Part shown: piece by piece, positions 35,495-45,182 of the stretch | How the letters are laid out: every line of letters begins with the position of its first letter | Position numbering within the stretch: position 1 is the stretch's first letter | From: Ancistrus triradiatus | Taxonomy: Eukaryota; Chordata; Actinopteri; Siluriformes; Loricariidae | Direction of reading: 5' to 3' | DNA: 64,000 nt | Assembly (NCBI GenBank): GCA_025084515.1 | Contig: JAJAGP010000017.1 | Coordinates: 361,120-425,119, forward strand | Made by a program: the position numbers and the translations under genes | Notes under the pieces: generated by a model | Database searches by the model: none | What the model was told of the DNA's origin: nothing | What the model saw: only the letters and a program-made list of their open reading frames with translations

Positions 35495-35705
35495 ATACAT
35501 TTATATATTTATATTTATATTTACAGCATTTAGCAGACGCCCTTATCCAGGGCGACTTACAATTGGTACAGTCTTACAATCCAAGCAATTGTGGGTTAAG
35601 GGTCTTGCTCAAGGACCCAACAGTGGCAGCTTGGCAGAGGTGGGATTTGAACCCTGGACCTTCTGGTCCATAGTCCAGTACCTTAACCACTAGGCTACAC
35701 AGTCC
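35495..35705 (-). mobile_element. tRNA-derived SINE with L2-type tail
   Basis: On the - strand: TAGCCTAGTGGTTAAGG (A-box region), GGTTCAAATCCC (B box, 35642-35653), a body shared with 9989-10185, and the tail GGGCGTCTGCTAAATGC. The leading bases are intact, so this copy is younger than the one at 9989-10185. Confidence 0.8.
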
Positions 35706-38485
35706 CGCATGGTGAGGACTGACAGTTACGTTGCGTACCTAGGTCTGACACACAGGACAGACGGCCAGGGTCTGGCACCTAAGAGACCATCCAACATGTG
35801 CTGAGCAACCAATGGCACACGGAAACCCCCCCGACACACACAAAATTACAGGGCCCACTCTGGGTTAGAGGCTGGGTTTGATGCAGACCAGGAGTGCCCT
35901 ATCACATAAAGCTATAAAAGAAGTGACATTAGTACTTTAGAGATTTTAAAGCAACATCTGGCAACTACAAGAGTTCACAAAGGTCAAATATCAGATTTGC
36001 AGTTTTTAAACTTAAAATTGGTTTATTTTTTAAATAAGAACATTGCCAGAACTTAGGAATATCAAGCAAGAAAACAGCAAAGAGGAAGAGCGGTTATAAT
36101 TGGAAGCTCAATGACTGGGATAGATGGACAGGTTACAGAACAGATGGTTAATGTAGCGTTTAATAGCTAAATTACAGTCATTCAGGGGTCTGACTACCCC
36201 CTCTTTCTACCCTCTTCCACCGAAGCCACAAACATTATGACACCTTGGAATGCAAAAAGGCCACCATCTGGACAGACTATGCACATATTGATGGCCAGAT
36301 AAACAACCTTTTTCTCAAAACAACAGAAGAAACTTAGGACATGGCCAAGCCCAGATAACCTGTGCATCTCGCCATCATAAAATAAACCAGTGTGTAGTTT
36401 TAAAAGGATTTCTGACAGTCCACCCCAGACTCATCTCTTCCCAAGAGAAATCTGCCCTAATTTCTCCGAAGGAAAGCAAATGTGCATCCTCTCCAGGTTA
36501 CTTTTACAACCTCTTTCTCAGTCGGCCTGGCGCCAGGAGGACATCCCTGGAAATTTACAACAGAAGAATTCCCGCCTAACTTCTACAGACATACTTTTTA
36601 ATAATAGTATTAAACTTTTGGGGGAACAGATTATAAACAGTTGGGAACAGATTATCTTCGCCTGGAACACTCAATTAGAAAACACATGTGAACTGCTTCA
36701 TAATAAGTCCAAACACACCCATATGTACTTAGCTATTTCATACAAAGGATGTGATCAGGGATATTTTCCATACTCTCATATATAATCATATATATATGCA
36801 TGTCACTGATCCCTCGTGTATTTTCATATCTATTTGGTCAATGTTTTAGTATAGTGACCGTTATATACGTAATATGGTCCAGTTGTGCTATACTAATAGT
36901 TATAGTATTAGAAACAATAGCTGTTTTATCTATATGTATTGATCGCTCGGGTTTAATACTTGTTCATATGTATAAATAACAGAAATGAAGTTGTTATTTA
37001 GAATGTACTGTTTCCTACATTTTGTATTGATTGTATTATTATTTGTTTAAGGAATAGCAAATGTATGTGCTGTAGTTAGAATGATTTAATGATGTTCTAG
37101 GTTATCCATTCAAGGTGCCTTTGATCATCTGAACCTTGCAACGAAATTCTGAAACTAAACTTGTAACTTTGAGGATTTTTGGTTATTATGTGATACTTTA
37201 GTCACCCTAGATATGTAGGAATATATTAATCCAAGTTATAACGTCTGTAGCCCATATAGTGAAATTAGCGGACATATCCACGAGAGAAGGGATTTAATGA
37301 CGAATCAGCTTCTCACTGGCTAAGTCTAGGGCAGACCCCTTTTGCCCCGCCTCTGGTCTCTTGTGTCCGGGACATACAAAAGCGACACGGCTAACCGCTT
37401 GGTAGTTTTTAGCTTTTGAGTCTTTTGTTCTTGAGTCTTTTTGTGTTTCTAAGTCTAGTCTTTTCTTTGTCTTTCTAAGTTGCAACTTTTTGTCAGCCTT
37501 TTGTTATTTGTTTTGCTCAAGTTTTCGCGTTTATTTTACGTTTAGTTTCCTGTGTCCAGCAGTCTTAAGTAGTTCAGTATCGTCGAATTAGAAGAAGTTA
37601 AAAGACCAACCAGCCAAGATCTCCTTCACGCTCGTATATCCTAGTTTTTCCAAGTTTTTTTCTTGAAGCTCGTGGTGCTAGAACGCGTTTGACTCAACCT
37701 TTATCTGTGGCCAAGATAAAATCTGAGTTGTACGCCCGCAAGTTCGAGATCTAATAGACCACTACCACCAAGCCGGGAAGAAAGCCGAGGCGAGGCCCGC
37801 AACACATCTGTGGCTCCAAGGGCCGCATGTCGGCACGAACCGAAGGCTAGAAGCCGGTATCATCCAGAAGTCCACCGAAGAGTCGTCGTCAGATCTGAAG
37901 ATTGGACCGCTACCGTTCCCCCGTGTGACTTCTGACGACAGGCAGAGGCCCGGTTCCGTTCCATCTCTTTCGCGTGAGCCCCTGCAAAGAAACAGGCAAG
38001 TACCGCTTGGTGTGTCTTATCTGGGTCCCTGATTCTCGAACCTTGCGCTTAAATTTAAACCACGCTTCTACACAGACTCATCCACGTCTCAGTAGTTTCC
38101 ACCACATTATTCACGTTTCACCATAATTTGTGTTACTAGTAACTCACTGCACCAAAACAACTAGTTCATAACGTCGGCTCTGGGTAATTACTGTGCGACT
38201 GATAAGTTGCATATAGAATCGTCTTATCTGATGTTAATACTGTGATATATGTACGTTTGCCATCATTCCCTGTTTTCAATACTGTGATATATACATGTTC
38301 ACTGTCATTTTATGATTTTAACTCTGTGATCCACTCTGTGATATCAGATAGTTTGTTGGTATTGCCTTGTTTGCAGTTAATAAACTTGTTATAACCTTTT
38401 GAACTTACCGCTTGCTGTGAGAGAGTTCATTCAAACACAGGTCGAGAAAAATAACTTTGAATTCACCTTTCAGACCTAGACTGAT
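35706..38485. other. Unclassified; promoter-like segment near 37290-38400
   Basis: No gene is supported. The part at 37310-37400 has a GC-box-like GCCCCGCCTC, then a CAAAAG/TATA-like 'acatacaaaagcgacac' about 25 bp on. Near 38380 'cagttaataaacttg' holds AATAAA. This order (box, TATA-like, polyadenylation signal) is what an LTR would show, and a 'tggtggtgccccg' text lies at 42250, beyond the inserted LTR element. Without visible termini or a target duplication this remains a guess. Confidence 0.25.
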
Positions 38486-39007
38486 TGTAACGCCGGGAGG
38501 CGAGAAGAACGAGGAGACGAACGCAGGTTCAAAATAAAGGGATTTTATTTATTATACAAACAACAAAAGGAAACACGGCAAAACAGGCGAGGACCGAAAA
38601 CGGGTGGACAACGTAGAATGCTGAAGCCGGAAAACTGGCATGGAAAAAACCCAAAAACGGGTATGAAACAAAACAACGCAAAACGGGTGTGAAATAAACA
38701 AAACACGGAAGTGAACAGAACAAACAATACCTTAACGGTGACCAGGATAACGCGGAAGGGTGAGGCGCGTAGGGACGCGACGAGCAGTGTGGCGCGTAGG
38801 GACGCGGCGCCGAGCGGTGCGGCGCGTAGGGACATGGAGTACAAACGATAATCCGCGGTAAGAGTCTCTCACGAGTGCGCTCATGTAGGAAGCCCCACGG
38901 CGATCGGATTAACGATTGCATTCAGCTGTGGGGCTTCCTACATGACCGCACTTCCTGATAGGTCCGAGACATGGCAGGAGTGGTGCGTGCCGCCGTGGAG
39001 CGTGACA
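38486..39007 (-). repeat. 3' LTR of the retrotransposon (left copy)
   Basis: 522 bp, TGTAACGCCGGGAGG at the left and GAGCGTGACA at the right on the + strand. It has about 100 bp (around 38655-38755) that the other LTR lacks. A perfect 18-bp inverted repeat (38881-38898 and 38928-38945) encloses a 29-bp loop that lies opposite to the loop in the other LTR. Confidence 0.9.
38881..38945. repeat. Hairpin in the left LTR
   Basis: Arms TCATGTAGGAAGCCCCAC and its exact complement enclose a loop (38899-38927) beginning GGCGATCGG and ending CATTCAGCT. Confidence 0.93.
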
Positions 39008-39199
39008 GAGCCCCCCCCCCAAGGAGTCTGAGACGGAGCTAGGACTCCAGAAAGAGACCCCCGGGTGTAGTCCCGTCTCGGGAGGTCTTCTCGCCGGGCG
39101 GACCCTAGGAGGGGACTGGCAGCAGTCGGGCTGTTGACGTGCGGAGGCACCGATGAGACACCGGCAAGCGAGGATAACGACGTGACGCCGGCGAGCGGA

Positions 39200-40945
39200 G
39201 ACGACGACGGGAGGCAGGAGAGCGGAGTCGACAACGGGAGGCAGGAGAGCGGAGTCGACGACGGGAGGCAGGAGAGCGGAGTCGACGACGGGAGGCAGGA
39301 GAGCGGAGTCGACGACGGGAGGCAGGAGAGCGGAGTCGACGACGGGAGGCAGGAGAGCGGAGTCGACGACGGGAGGCAGGAGAGCGGAGTCGACGACGGG
39401 AGGCAGGAGAGCGGAGTCGACGACGGGAGGCAGGAGAGCGGAGTCGACGACGGCTGGAGGCTGGCGAGCGAGGTGGCCGACGGCTGGAGCCTGGCGAGCG
39501 AGGTGGCCGACGGCTGGAGCCTGGAGAGTGGAGCCGTCGAGAGGAGGCAGACGAGCGGAGCCGTCGAGAGGAAGCAGACGAGCGGAGCCGTCGAGAGGAG
39601 GCAGACGAGCGGGAGCCGTCGAGAGGAGGCAGACGAGCGGAGCCGTCGAGAGGAGGCAGACGAGCGGAGCCGTCGAGGGAGCTGACGAGCGGAGCCGTCG
39701 AGAGGAGGCTGACGAGCGGAGCCGTCGAGAGGAGGCTGACGAGCGGAGCCGTCGAGATGGAGGCTGACGAGCGGAAAGCCGTGGACGAGCTGCTGGAGAG
39801 CGGAGCCGTGGACGAGCTGCTGGAGAGCGGAGCCGTGGACGAGCTGCTGGGAGAGCGGGAGCCTGTGGACGAGCTGCTGGAGAGCGGAGCCTGCCGGACG
39901 AGCTGCTGGATCTCCTGGAGGAGATTGGTCGGCTGGATGCCGACAAGGAGGCCGACGGCTGGATGCCTGGCGGAGCCGAGGTGGGAAGACGGCCTGGAGC
40001 CTGGAGAGCGAGGTCGCCAGACGGGATGGAGCCTGGAGAGCGAGGTGGCCGAAGGCTGGAGCCTGGAGAGACGAGGGTCGCCGACGGCTGGAGCCTGGAG
40101 AGCCGAGGTCGCCGACGGCTGGAGCCTGGAGGCAGCGAGGTGGGTCGCCGACGGCTGGAGCCTGGAGAGCGAGGTCGCCGACGGCTGGAGCCTGGAGAGC
40201 GAGGTCGCCGACGGCTGGAGCCTGGAGAGCGAGGTCGCCGACGGCTGGAGCCTGGAGAGCGAGGTCGCCGACGGCTGGAGCCTGGAGAGCGGAGCCGTCG
40301 AGAGGAGGCGGACGAGGGGAGCCGTCGAGAGGAGGCAGACGAGCGGAGCCGTCGAGAGGAGGCTGACGAGCGGAGCCGTGGACGAGCTGCTAGGGAGCGG
40401 AGCCGTGGACGAGCTGCTGGAGAGCGGAGCCGTGGACGAGCTGCTGGAGAGCGGAGCCGTGGACGAGTTGCTGGAGAGCGGAGCCGTGGACGAGCTGCTG
40501 GAGAGCGGAGCCGTGGACGAGCTGCTGGACAGCAGGGTCGTGGACGAGCTGCTGAAGAGCAGAGTCATGGACGAGCTGCTGGATCTCCCTGGAGGAGACG
40601 GTCTCTGGAAGGGTCTCCGTGGAGGAGACGGTCTCTGGAAGGGTCTCCGTGGAGGAGACGGTCTCTGGAAGGGTCTCCGTGGAGGAGACGGTCTCTGGAA
40701 GGGTCTCTTTGGGAGAGACGTTCTCTGGAACCGCTGACGGCCTGGATGCAGCCGCTGGATCTGCTGACGGCCTGGATGCGGCCACTGGATCTGCTGACAG
40801 CCTGGATGCGGCCACTGGATCTGCTGACGGCCTGGATGCGGCCACTGGATCTGCTGACGGCCTGGATGCGGCCACTGGATCTGCTGACGGCCTGGATGCA
40901 GCCACTGGATCTGCTGACGGCCTGGATGCAGCCACTGGATCTTCT
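39200..40945. repeat. Two-level tandem array of 27- and 30-bp units
   Basis: Blocks from left to right: 27-bp unit 'gacgacgggaggcaggagag', nine copies (39207-39450). 30-bp 'gacggctggagcctg' units (39450-39535). 27-bp 'gagaggaggcagacgagcgg' units (39535-39760). 27-bp 'gtggacgagctgctggag' units (39775-39895). Then the same series again: 30-bp (40000-40290), 27-bp (40290-40375) and 27-bp (40375-40580). Last come 30-bp 'ggaggagacggtctctgg' (40600-40710) and 30-bp 'gacggcctggatgcggcc', about seven copies (40735-40945). All periods are multiples of three. Confidence 0.92.
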
Positions 40946-41754
40946 GCTCTTGGAGCAGACACGGGTCCTGAAACAGACGGCCTCAGAGCAAGTACTGGCA
41001 CGGATGTTCTAGGTACAACTGCCCGTGGTGTAGAAGCAGGCGCGAGTGGGAGTGTCGTAACTGCCTGTTTCACGCAAGCCCGTGGTGCAGGAATCAGTTT
41101 CGAACGAGGTGCAGGGGTCGGCGGCAACGACCGGTGCGCATAATCCCCAAGCGTGGAGCCCTCTGGCTCAGACGCGGGGTCAGAAGGTGCAACGGGCTCG
41201 ACCACAGACTCTGTGTGGTCTGGGTCACGAGTATCAATGACTAGAGGGTCGGATATGGAACAAGAGGGGCAAAAAACCAACTTATCGGACGTAACCCGCG
41301 CTTGTCGACGCTTGATCAAAGTGGTAAGCTGGGAATCCAGCAACTGACCAGCCAAAGCATACCGGACAGGGCAAGCGACAATCCTCGGCTTGTCCCTGTC
41401 AGGGGAAGCTACACTCACTACGACTGGTTCCATTACAGGGCGAACGGGTCTGGAAAAACCGGAACCTGCGGCTCTGGTGTGCGGGAAACCCCGTGGGGAG
41501 CCAAAGCAAAAGATCAGCTTCTCGAAAAGCTGCCTCACGGTTCCAGTCCGAAGCATCGGCCATAAATGAGTGGCCCAGGTAAGGGCTTCACCAGTAAGGT
41601 GAAAAAAAACAAAGGATACCCTGGCATAATTGGTCTCCATAGGGTATAAACTGAAATAACGAAAACAATTATCAACAAAAGGTTGGCAACGGGCTGGATC
41701 GCCGTCGAAACGGCCGGGGAGGAAGGAAAAATCGGGGACACCTGCCGTCTCCAT
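40390..41754 (-). CDS. Gag-like protein of the LTR element, repeat-rich C-terminus
   Basis: 454 codons on the - strand, from ATG 41754. Residues 1-80 carry a Ty3/gypsy-type Gag signature: FLPGRFDGDPARCQPFVDNC, YFSLYPMETNYARVSFVFFH, LTGEALTWATHLW. A Pro/Ser/Ala-rich middle follows. From about residue 270 come 10-residue repeats (ADPVAASRPS), then ETLPETVSST, then 9-residue QQLVHGSAL repeats before the stop at 40390. No CCHC zinc knuckle and no protease or polymerase domain was seen. Further - strand frames stay open into the array (40568-39105 and 39946-38909), so the original ORF may have been longer and shifted by slippage. Role by inference: particle protein of a non-autonomous retrotransposon. 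Confidence 0.75.
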   Translation of the reverse strand: METAGVPDFSFLPGRFDGDPARCQPFVDNCFRYFSLYPMETNYARVSFVFFHLTGEALTWATHLWPMLRTGTVRQLFEKLIFCFGSPRGFPHTRAAGSGFSRPVRPVMEPVVVSVASPDRDKPRIVACPVRYALAGQLLDSQLTTLIKRRQARVTSDKLVFCPSCSISDPLVIDTRDPDHTESVVEPVAPSDPASEPEGSTLGDYAHRSLPPTPAPRSKLIPAPRACVKQAVTTLPLAPASTPRAVVPRTSVPVLALRPSVSGPVSAPRAEDPVAASRPSADPVAASRPSADPVAASRPSADPVAASRPSADPVAASRLSADPVAASRPSADPAAASRPSAVPENVSPKETLPETVSSTETLPETVSSTETLPETVSSTETLPETVSSREIQQLVHDSALQQLVHDPAVQQLVHGSALQQLVHGSALQQLVHGSALQQLVHGSALQQLVHGSAP

Positions 41755-41769
41755 TTTGGCGGATTATAC

Positions 41770-42187
41770 TGTAACGCCGGGAGGCGAGAGGAACGAGGAG
41801 AAGAACGCAGGTTCAAAATAAAGGGATTTTATTTATTATACAAACAACAAAAGGAAACACGGCAAAACAGGCGAGGACCGAAAACGGGTGAACAACGTAA
41901 AATGCCGAAGCCGGAAAACTCATGGAAAAAACCCAAGGTGAGGCGCGTAGGGACGCGACGAGCAGTGTGGCGCGTAGGGACGCGCCGACGAGCGGTGTGG
42001 CGCGTAGGGACGCGGGGCCGAGCGGTGCGTAGGGAGTACAAACGATAATCCGCGGTAAGAGTCTCTCACGGGTGCGCTCATGTAGGAAGCCCCACAGCTG
42101 AATGCAATCGTTAATCTGATCGCCGTGGGGCTTCCTGATAGGTCCGAGACATGGCAGGAGTGGTGCGTGCCGCCGTGGAGCGTGACA
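41770..42187 (-). repeat. 5' LTR of the retrotransposon (right copy)
   Basis: 418 bp with the same TG...CA termini as the left LTR. On the - strand it contains an AATAAA near the inner end (in 'tataataaataaaatccc'). Its hairpin loop (42096-42124) is the reverse complement of the left LTR loop, with one mismatch. The right arm is shortened by a 17-bp deletion between two CTTCCT repeats. Confidence 0.9.
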
Positions 42188-43009
42188 CTGATCAATTTCG
42201 CTTTTCCCCTTTCAACTGGTTTTCCAGATCTACCAGTCCACAAACGATCTGGTGGTGCCCCGTTTGTTCATTAAAAATTAATCATTTTAAAGTGGTTTAA
42301 GGTTCGGTACATTAATGTCCCAAATATAGTAAGAAAAATTAAATAAGAACTTACTGAACAACTCTGACAATAGATTTTACAGTGCTGAAATAGCTATGAT
42401 TATTCAGGGGAGGTTTGATGAATCCCAGGATGATTGTAATTCAGTCTAATATGATTTACCCTATATGAATTTAATGACATTATGCTTGTAAATGCGTAAA
42501 AGTGAGCTAATCGAATGGTGGTTGCAGTTGCCAATCAAGTATAACATTTTGTTTTCTAACAAAATGGCTGAACTGTAGCAGTTGAGACTTAAAGTAGAAG
42601 TTAAGACATCTTCTGGGTTATCCTAAAGGACATTTTAAGGGATTTTAACGTTTTAAGTTAAAATGTTGTCTTTTTCTATGTGAAGTTGAAATAATGAACG
42701 TATTGCTGCACACAGATATAATTCCACAATTAGGATGTGTCTATAATTTAGCCAATGTTTTGTAAAAAGCTTTCATTTTCTAAATGGAAATGTCTTGATA
42801 GTGTGCATAGACAGATGTTTTGTTGTGACATTCCATATCTTCATAAAGAGCTCAAGGGGGGGGGTCAATGTTCAATTACACACAGTTTTTGCTTCATTCC
42901 CATTATAATATCACAAAAAGGTCAACATCCCTTTACATAGTGTCAGCGATTATCTTGAGCTTCCAACATTGCTCAATAAATGAAGAACAATACCCACTGT
43001 TTAAGCTTT
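42188..43009. other. Intergenic, nothing recognised
   Basis: Directly right of the LTR element, starting with the second CTGAT. No supported gene. 42250 'ctggtggtgccccg' is discussed under the 35706-38485 segment. Confidence 0.45.
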
Positions 43010-43340
43010 GACAAAGCAGCTTCTCTATCCGGTGCTTGGGTAGGCTGTGGAGAGATTGTGGGCAGGGGGCACCGCTGTCATGCCAGGATATTAACCTTTT
43101 CAATGAGCCAATCGATTAGGCACAGCACCAGGGGCCCTGGAACATTTACGGCTGTCAGGTGGGAGGAAGGAAGTTCATGCAAACAGCAGTGGCCTGCTAA
43201 TTGGCCGGGCTTGCTTGCGCTCCCACTGTTTCGGTTCAGGTGGTGTGACTGTGAGTCTCTGTGGAGCCTGCTGTGTGTCCACAACAGCCCTGGGGAGCCT
43301 GCTCGATTTCCTACCAGCCGTTTTCTGCAGTGTGCTGCTC
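43010..43340. promoter_or_regulatory. GC-rich unique segment, possible conserved non-coding element
   Basis: About 330 bp that is markedly richer in G and C than its surroundings and lacks any repeat I recognise. It contains homeodomain-like 'atcgattagg' and 'ctaattggcc' and E-box-like 'caggtg' motifs. No exon is supported by splice sites. The call as regulatory is inference from composition only. Confidence 0.25.
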
Positions 43341-43521
43341 TCCACACACAGCTGCACACTCCAAACTAACACACTGCAGCCTTTCAAACTGCTCTTGTCA
43401 TTACTGGAAAGTAAAGAGAGAAACAAATGCTGTGCAGTATATTGCAAGTCTCTCTCTCATGCTCTGTCTCTTTCGGAGATAGAAAAGTGTGTTCATTTAA
43501 GTACTTTTACAAATGTATATA

Positions 43522-43673
43522 CAAACCCAAATCAGAAAAAGTTGGGACAGTATGGAAGATGCATATTTAAAAAAACACACAGTGTTTGTTACTTTGGCTT
43601 TTATTTCGTTGCAGACAGTATGATCCTGAGATATGTCATGTGTTGTCTGGTCAACTTCATTTCATTTAAGCAA
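43522..43673 (+). mobile_element. Left arm of long-TIR Tc1 ('acaaccccaaatcag' family)
   Basis: Begins after TA: 'caaacccaaatcagaaaaag', then 'ttgggacagtatgg' and 'gtctggtcaacttcatttc'. It stops at about 43673. The continuation ('ataaacatccattcctgc') is found at 45183, so the element is split by the intervening 1.5 kb. Confidence 0.75.
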
Positions 43674-45182
43674 TAATAATAAAAAAAAAGCTTTAATGTG
43701 AGATATCCAATATCTCCCATGCCAATATCTCACGTTAAAGCACGACCTCGAGTGTATTATTGAGATTATACCACAGTTCCGTTATCGCCATTTATTGTTA
43801 GATTTTAAGATAAAGAGGACAGAAAAAACGATTTGTTTATCACCCTTGCGTGAGCTAAAATACTTCCATTCTATCATTACTCTGTTACTAAGCCCTTCAG
43901 TCAAAAGTCAATGAACAGAATTACCAATAACTGTTTATTATACAGACAATAAACACAAATATATTGATTGGTAAGTTTTAATTTATGAAAATAAAGTTTA
44001 TTTACATTCAGCAAATAAAATGGGTCGGGTTTATAAGGCAGGCTGTTACGAAGATCCACTATTCTACCGACTGAGCAAATCGGAGTGAGATCCCGATGTT
44101 ATAACCAAAGTCTAGGATCCCGTTTGATTAGCGATTATAAATTTGTATGATGAAGCTCTTAATGTTAATCTTATCAGTCAGAAATGTAACGACAGACTTA
44201 CAGAGCATCAGCAGCATTGTTGGGTTAAGAGCTGGACTTAGAGATAACAAAACTGTCATATGAACCTCCGACCAGCCGCGGATGGTGTTTAATGAATGAC
44301 ACTGAATTTAACTCCAGCAAACAAAGTCTTTGTTTCTGTCATCAGCTCCAGTCCCACCATACCCAGGCCACACCAGGGGGCAGTAACTCTCTCCCTCCTC
44401 TGGTTATCTGGGGGCGAAGTGCCGCCAATGACTTTACCGCTTAGACTCAAGATCCTGGCGTGACTGTGTATCGGACTACTTAATGCCAATGTGCATATTT
44501 TACATTTTACTTGAACTATGACTCCATGACGTATTGGTTTAGATAAATTAGTTTCATTCGTACATTTATCATCTAAGCCACCCAAGGAGGTTGGGTCCCC
44601 TTTTGAGTCTTGGTCCTCCCAAGGTTTCTTCCTCATAACACTTAGGGAGTTTTTCCTTGCCACTGTCGCCCTTGGCTTGCTCAATTTGGGATTGGACGTA
44701 GTTATTAGGAGATAATCTAAAATTGTAAAGTTGCTTTGAGACAATGCTCTATTGTAAAAAGTGCTATATCAATAAATCTGACTTGACTTGACTTGACTTT
44801 GTGAGTGATTAAGCTGATTCAGTTGATTTTTGTTGATGGGACTAAGACTGATCTTGTTTTGTTTGCTCTTCAGTCAAGCTGTGAATCTATTAAGAGCCTG
44901 GGACGTTTGATTTAAAGTGGTGACTTCATTTCGCTTTTCCAGCACTTCCAAATCCAAGGTGATAAACCTTTGGCTCAGGTTGGTCATTAATAGCTTCATC
45001 TTCCAAATTTAAATCGTTTTCAAAGCCAGTAGATTTTATAAACTAATTATAGCTTTCATTTCGGCAGTGTTTTACTCATTATAACTTGGCTGATTTTTAG
45101 GGCGGGCATCGTTGCTAGGTTACGTGTGTATGGTGCGTAGTAATACTTATTATACGTAGAGCTAACTGTGGTATAATTGTTC
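43674..45182. mobile_element. 1.5-kb insertion splitting a Tc1, with inverted ends
   Basis: Near the left edge 'gattataccacagttccg' (43764-43781) and near the right edge 'ctaactgtggtataattg' (about 45162-45180) are inverted copies around ATACCACAGTT. 'Aatgtgagatat' / 'atatctcacgtt' forms a hairpin at 43697-43737. There is no transposase ORF, so the class is unknown. A retroposon repeat (44540-44800) lies inside. Confidence 0.45.
44540..44800 (-). repeat. Dispersed repeat with (TGACT)n tail
   Basis: On the - strand it starts with (AGTCA)n at 44800, followed by 'gatttattgatatagcactt', 'gcattgtctcaaagcaac', 'ccaatcccaaattgagcaag' and 'cttgggaggaccaagactc'. It is the fullest copy of the family seen at 14210, 49175 and 51904. 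Confidence 0.65.

Larger units (their letters stand above)
38486..42187 (-). mobile_element. Non-autonomous LTR retrotransposon with a Gag-like ORF
   Basis: The 3702-bp element is bounded by two LTRs (TG...CA ends) and a 5-bp target duplication CTGAT (38481-38485 and 42188-42192). Read on the - strand, the 5' LTR is 41770-42187, the Gag-like ORF begins 16 bp inside it, and a C/G run (39011-39020) next to the 3' LTR fits a polypurine tract. Gag resembles Ty3/gypsy-type retrotransposons. No protease, reverse transcriptase, RNase H, integrase or env was seen, so it would need a helper. Confidence 0.9.

Noticed and set aside
35495..35705. tRNA gene (A and B boxes on the - strand)
   Set aside because: The cloverleaf is incomplete, and a SINE body with an L2-type tail follows. 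The same unit is repeated at 9989-10185.
39134..41143. Long + strand open frames (up to ~350 codons, DELLESGAV- and GVDDGRQES-type repeats)
   Set aside because: They are shadows of the 27/30-bp tandem array, whose period keeps several frames open. The Gag-like similarity, the LTR orientation and the polypurine-like run all point to the - strand.
38486..42187. Endogenous retrovirus
   Set aside because: No pol or env was seen, and the Gag-like segment resembles Ty3/gypsy retrotransposons, so a non-autonomous LTR retrotransposon is the simpler call.
43215..43676. 153-codon + strand open frame running into a Tc1 end
   Set aside because: It crosses from unique DNA into the transposon arm at 43522, has no domain, and lacks splice or promoter support.
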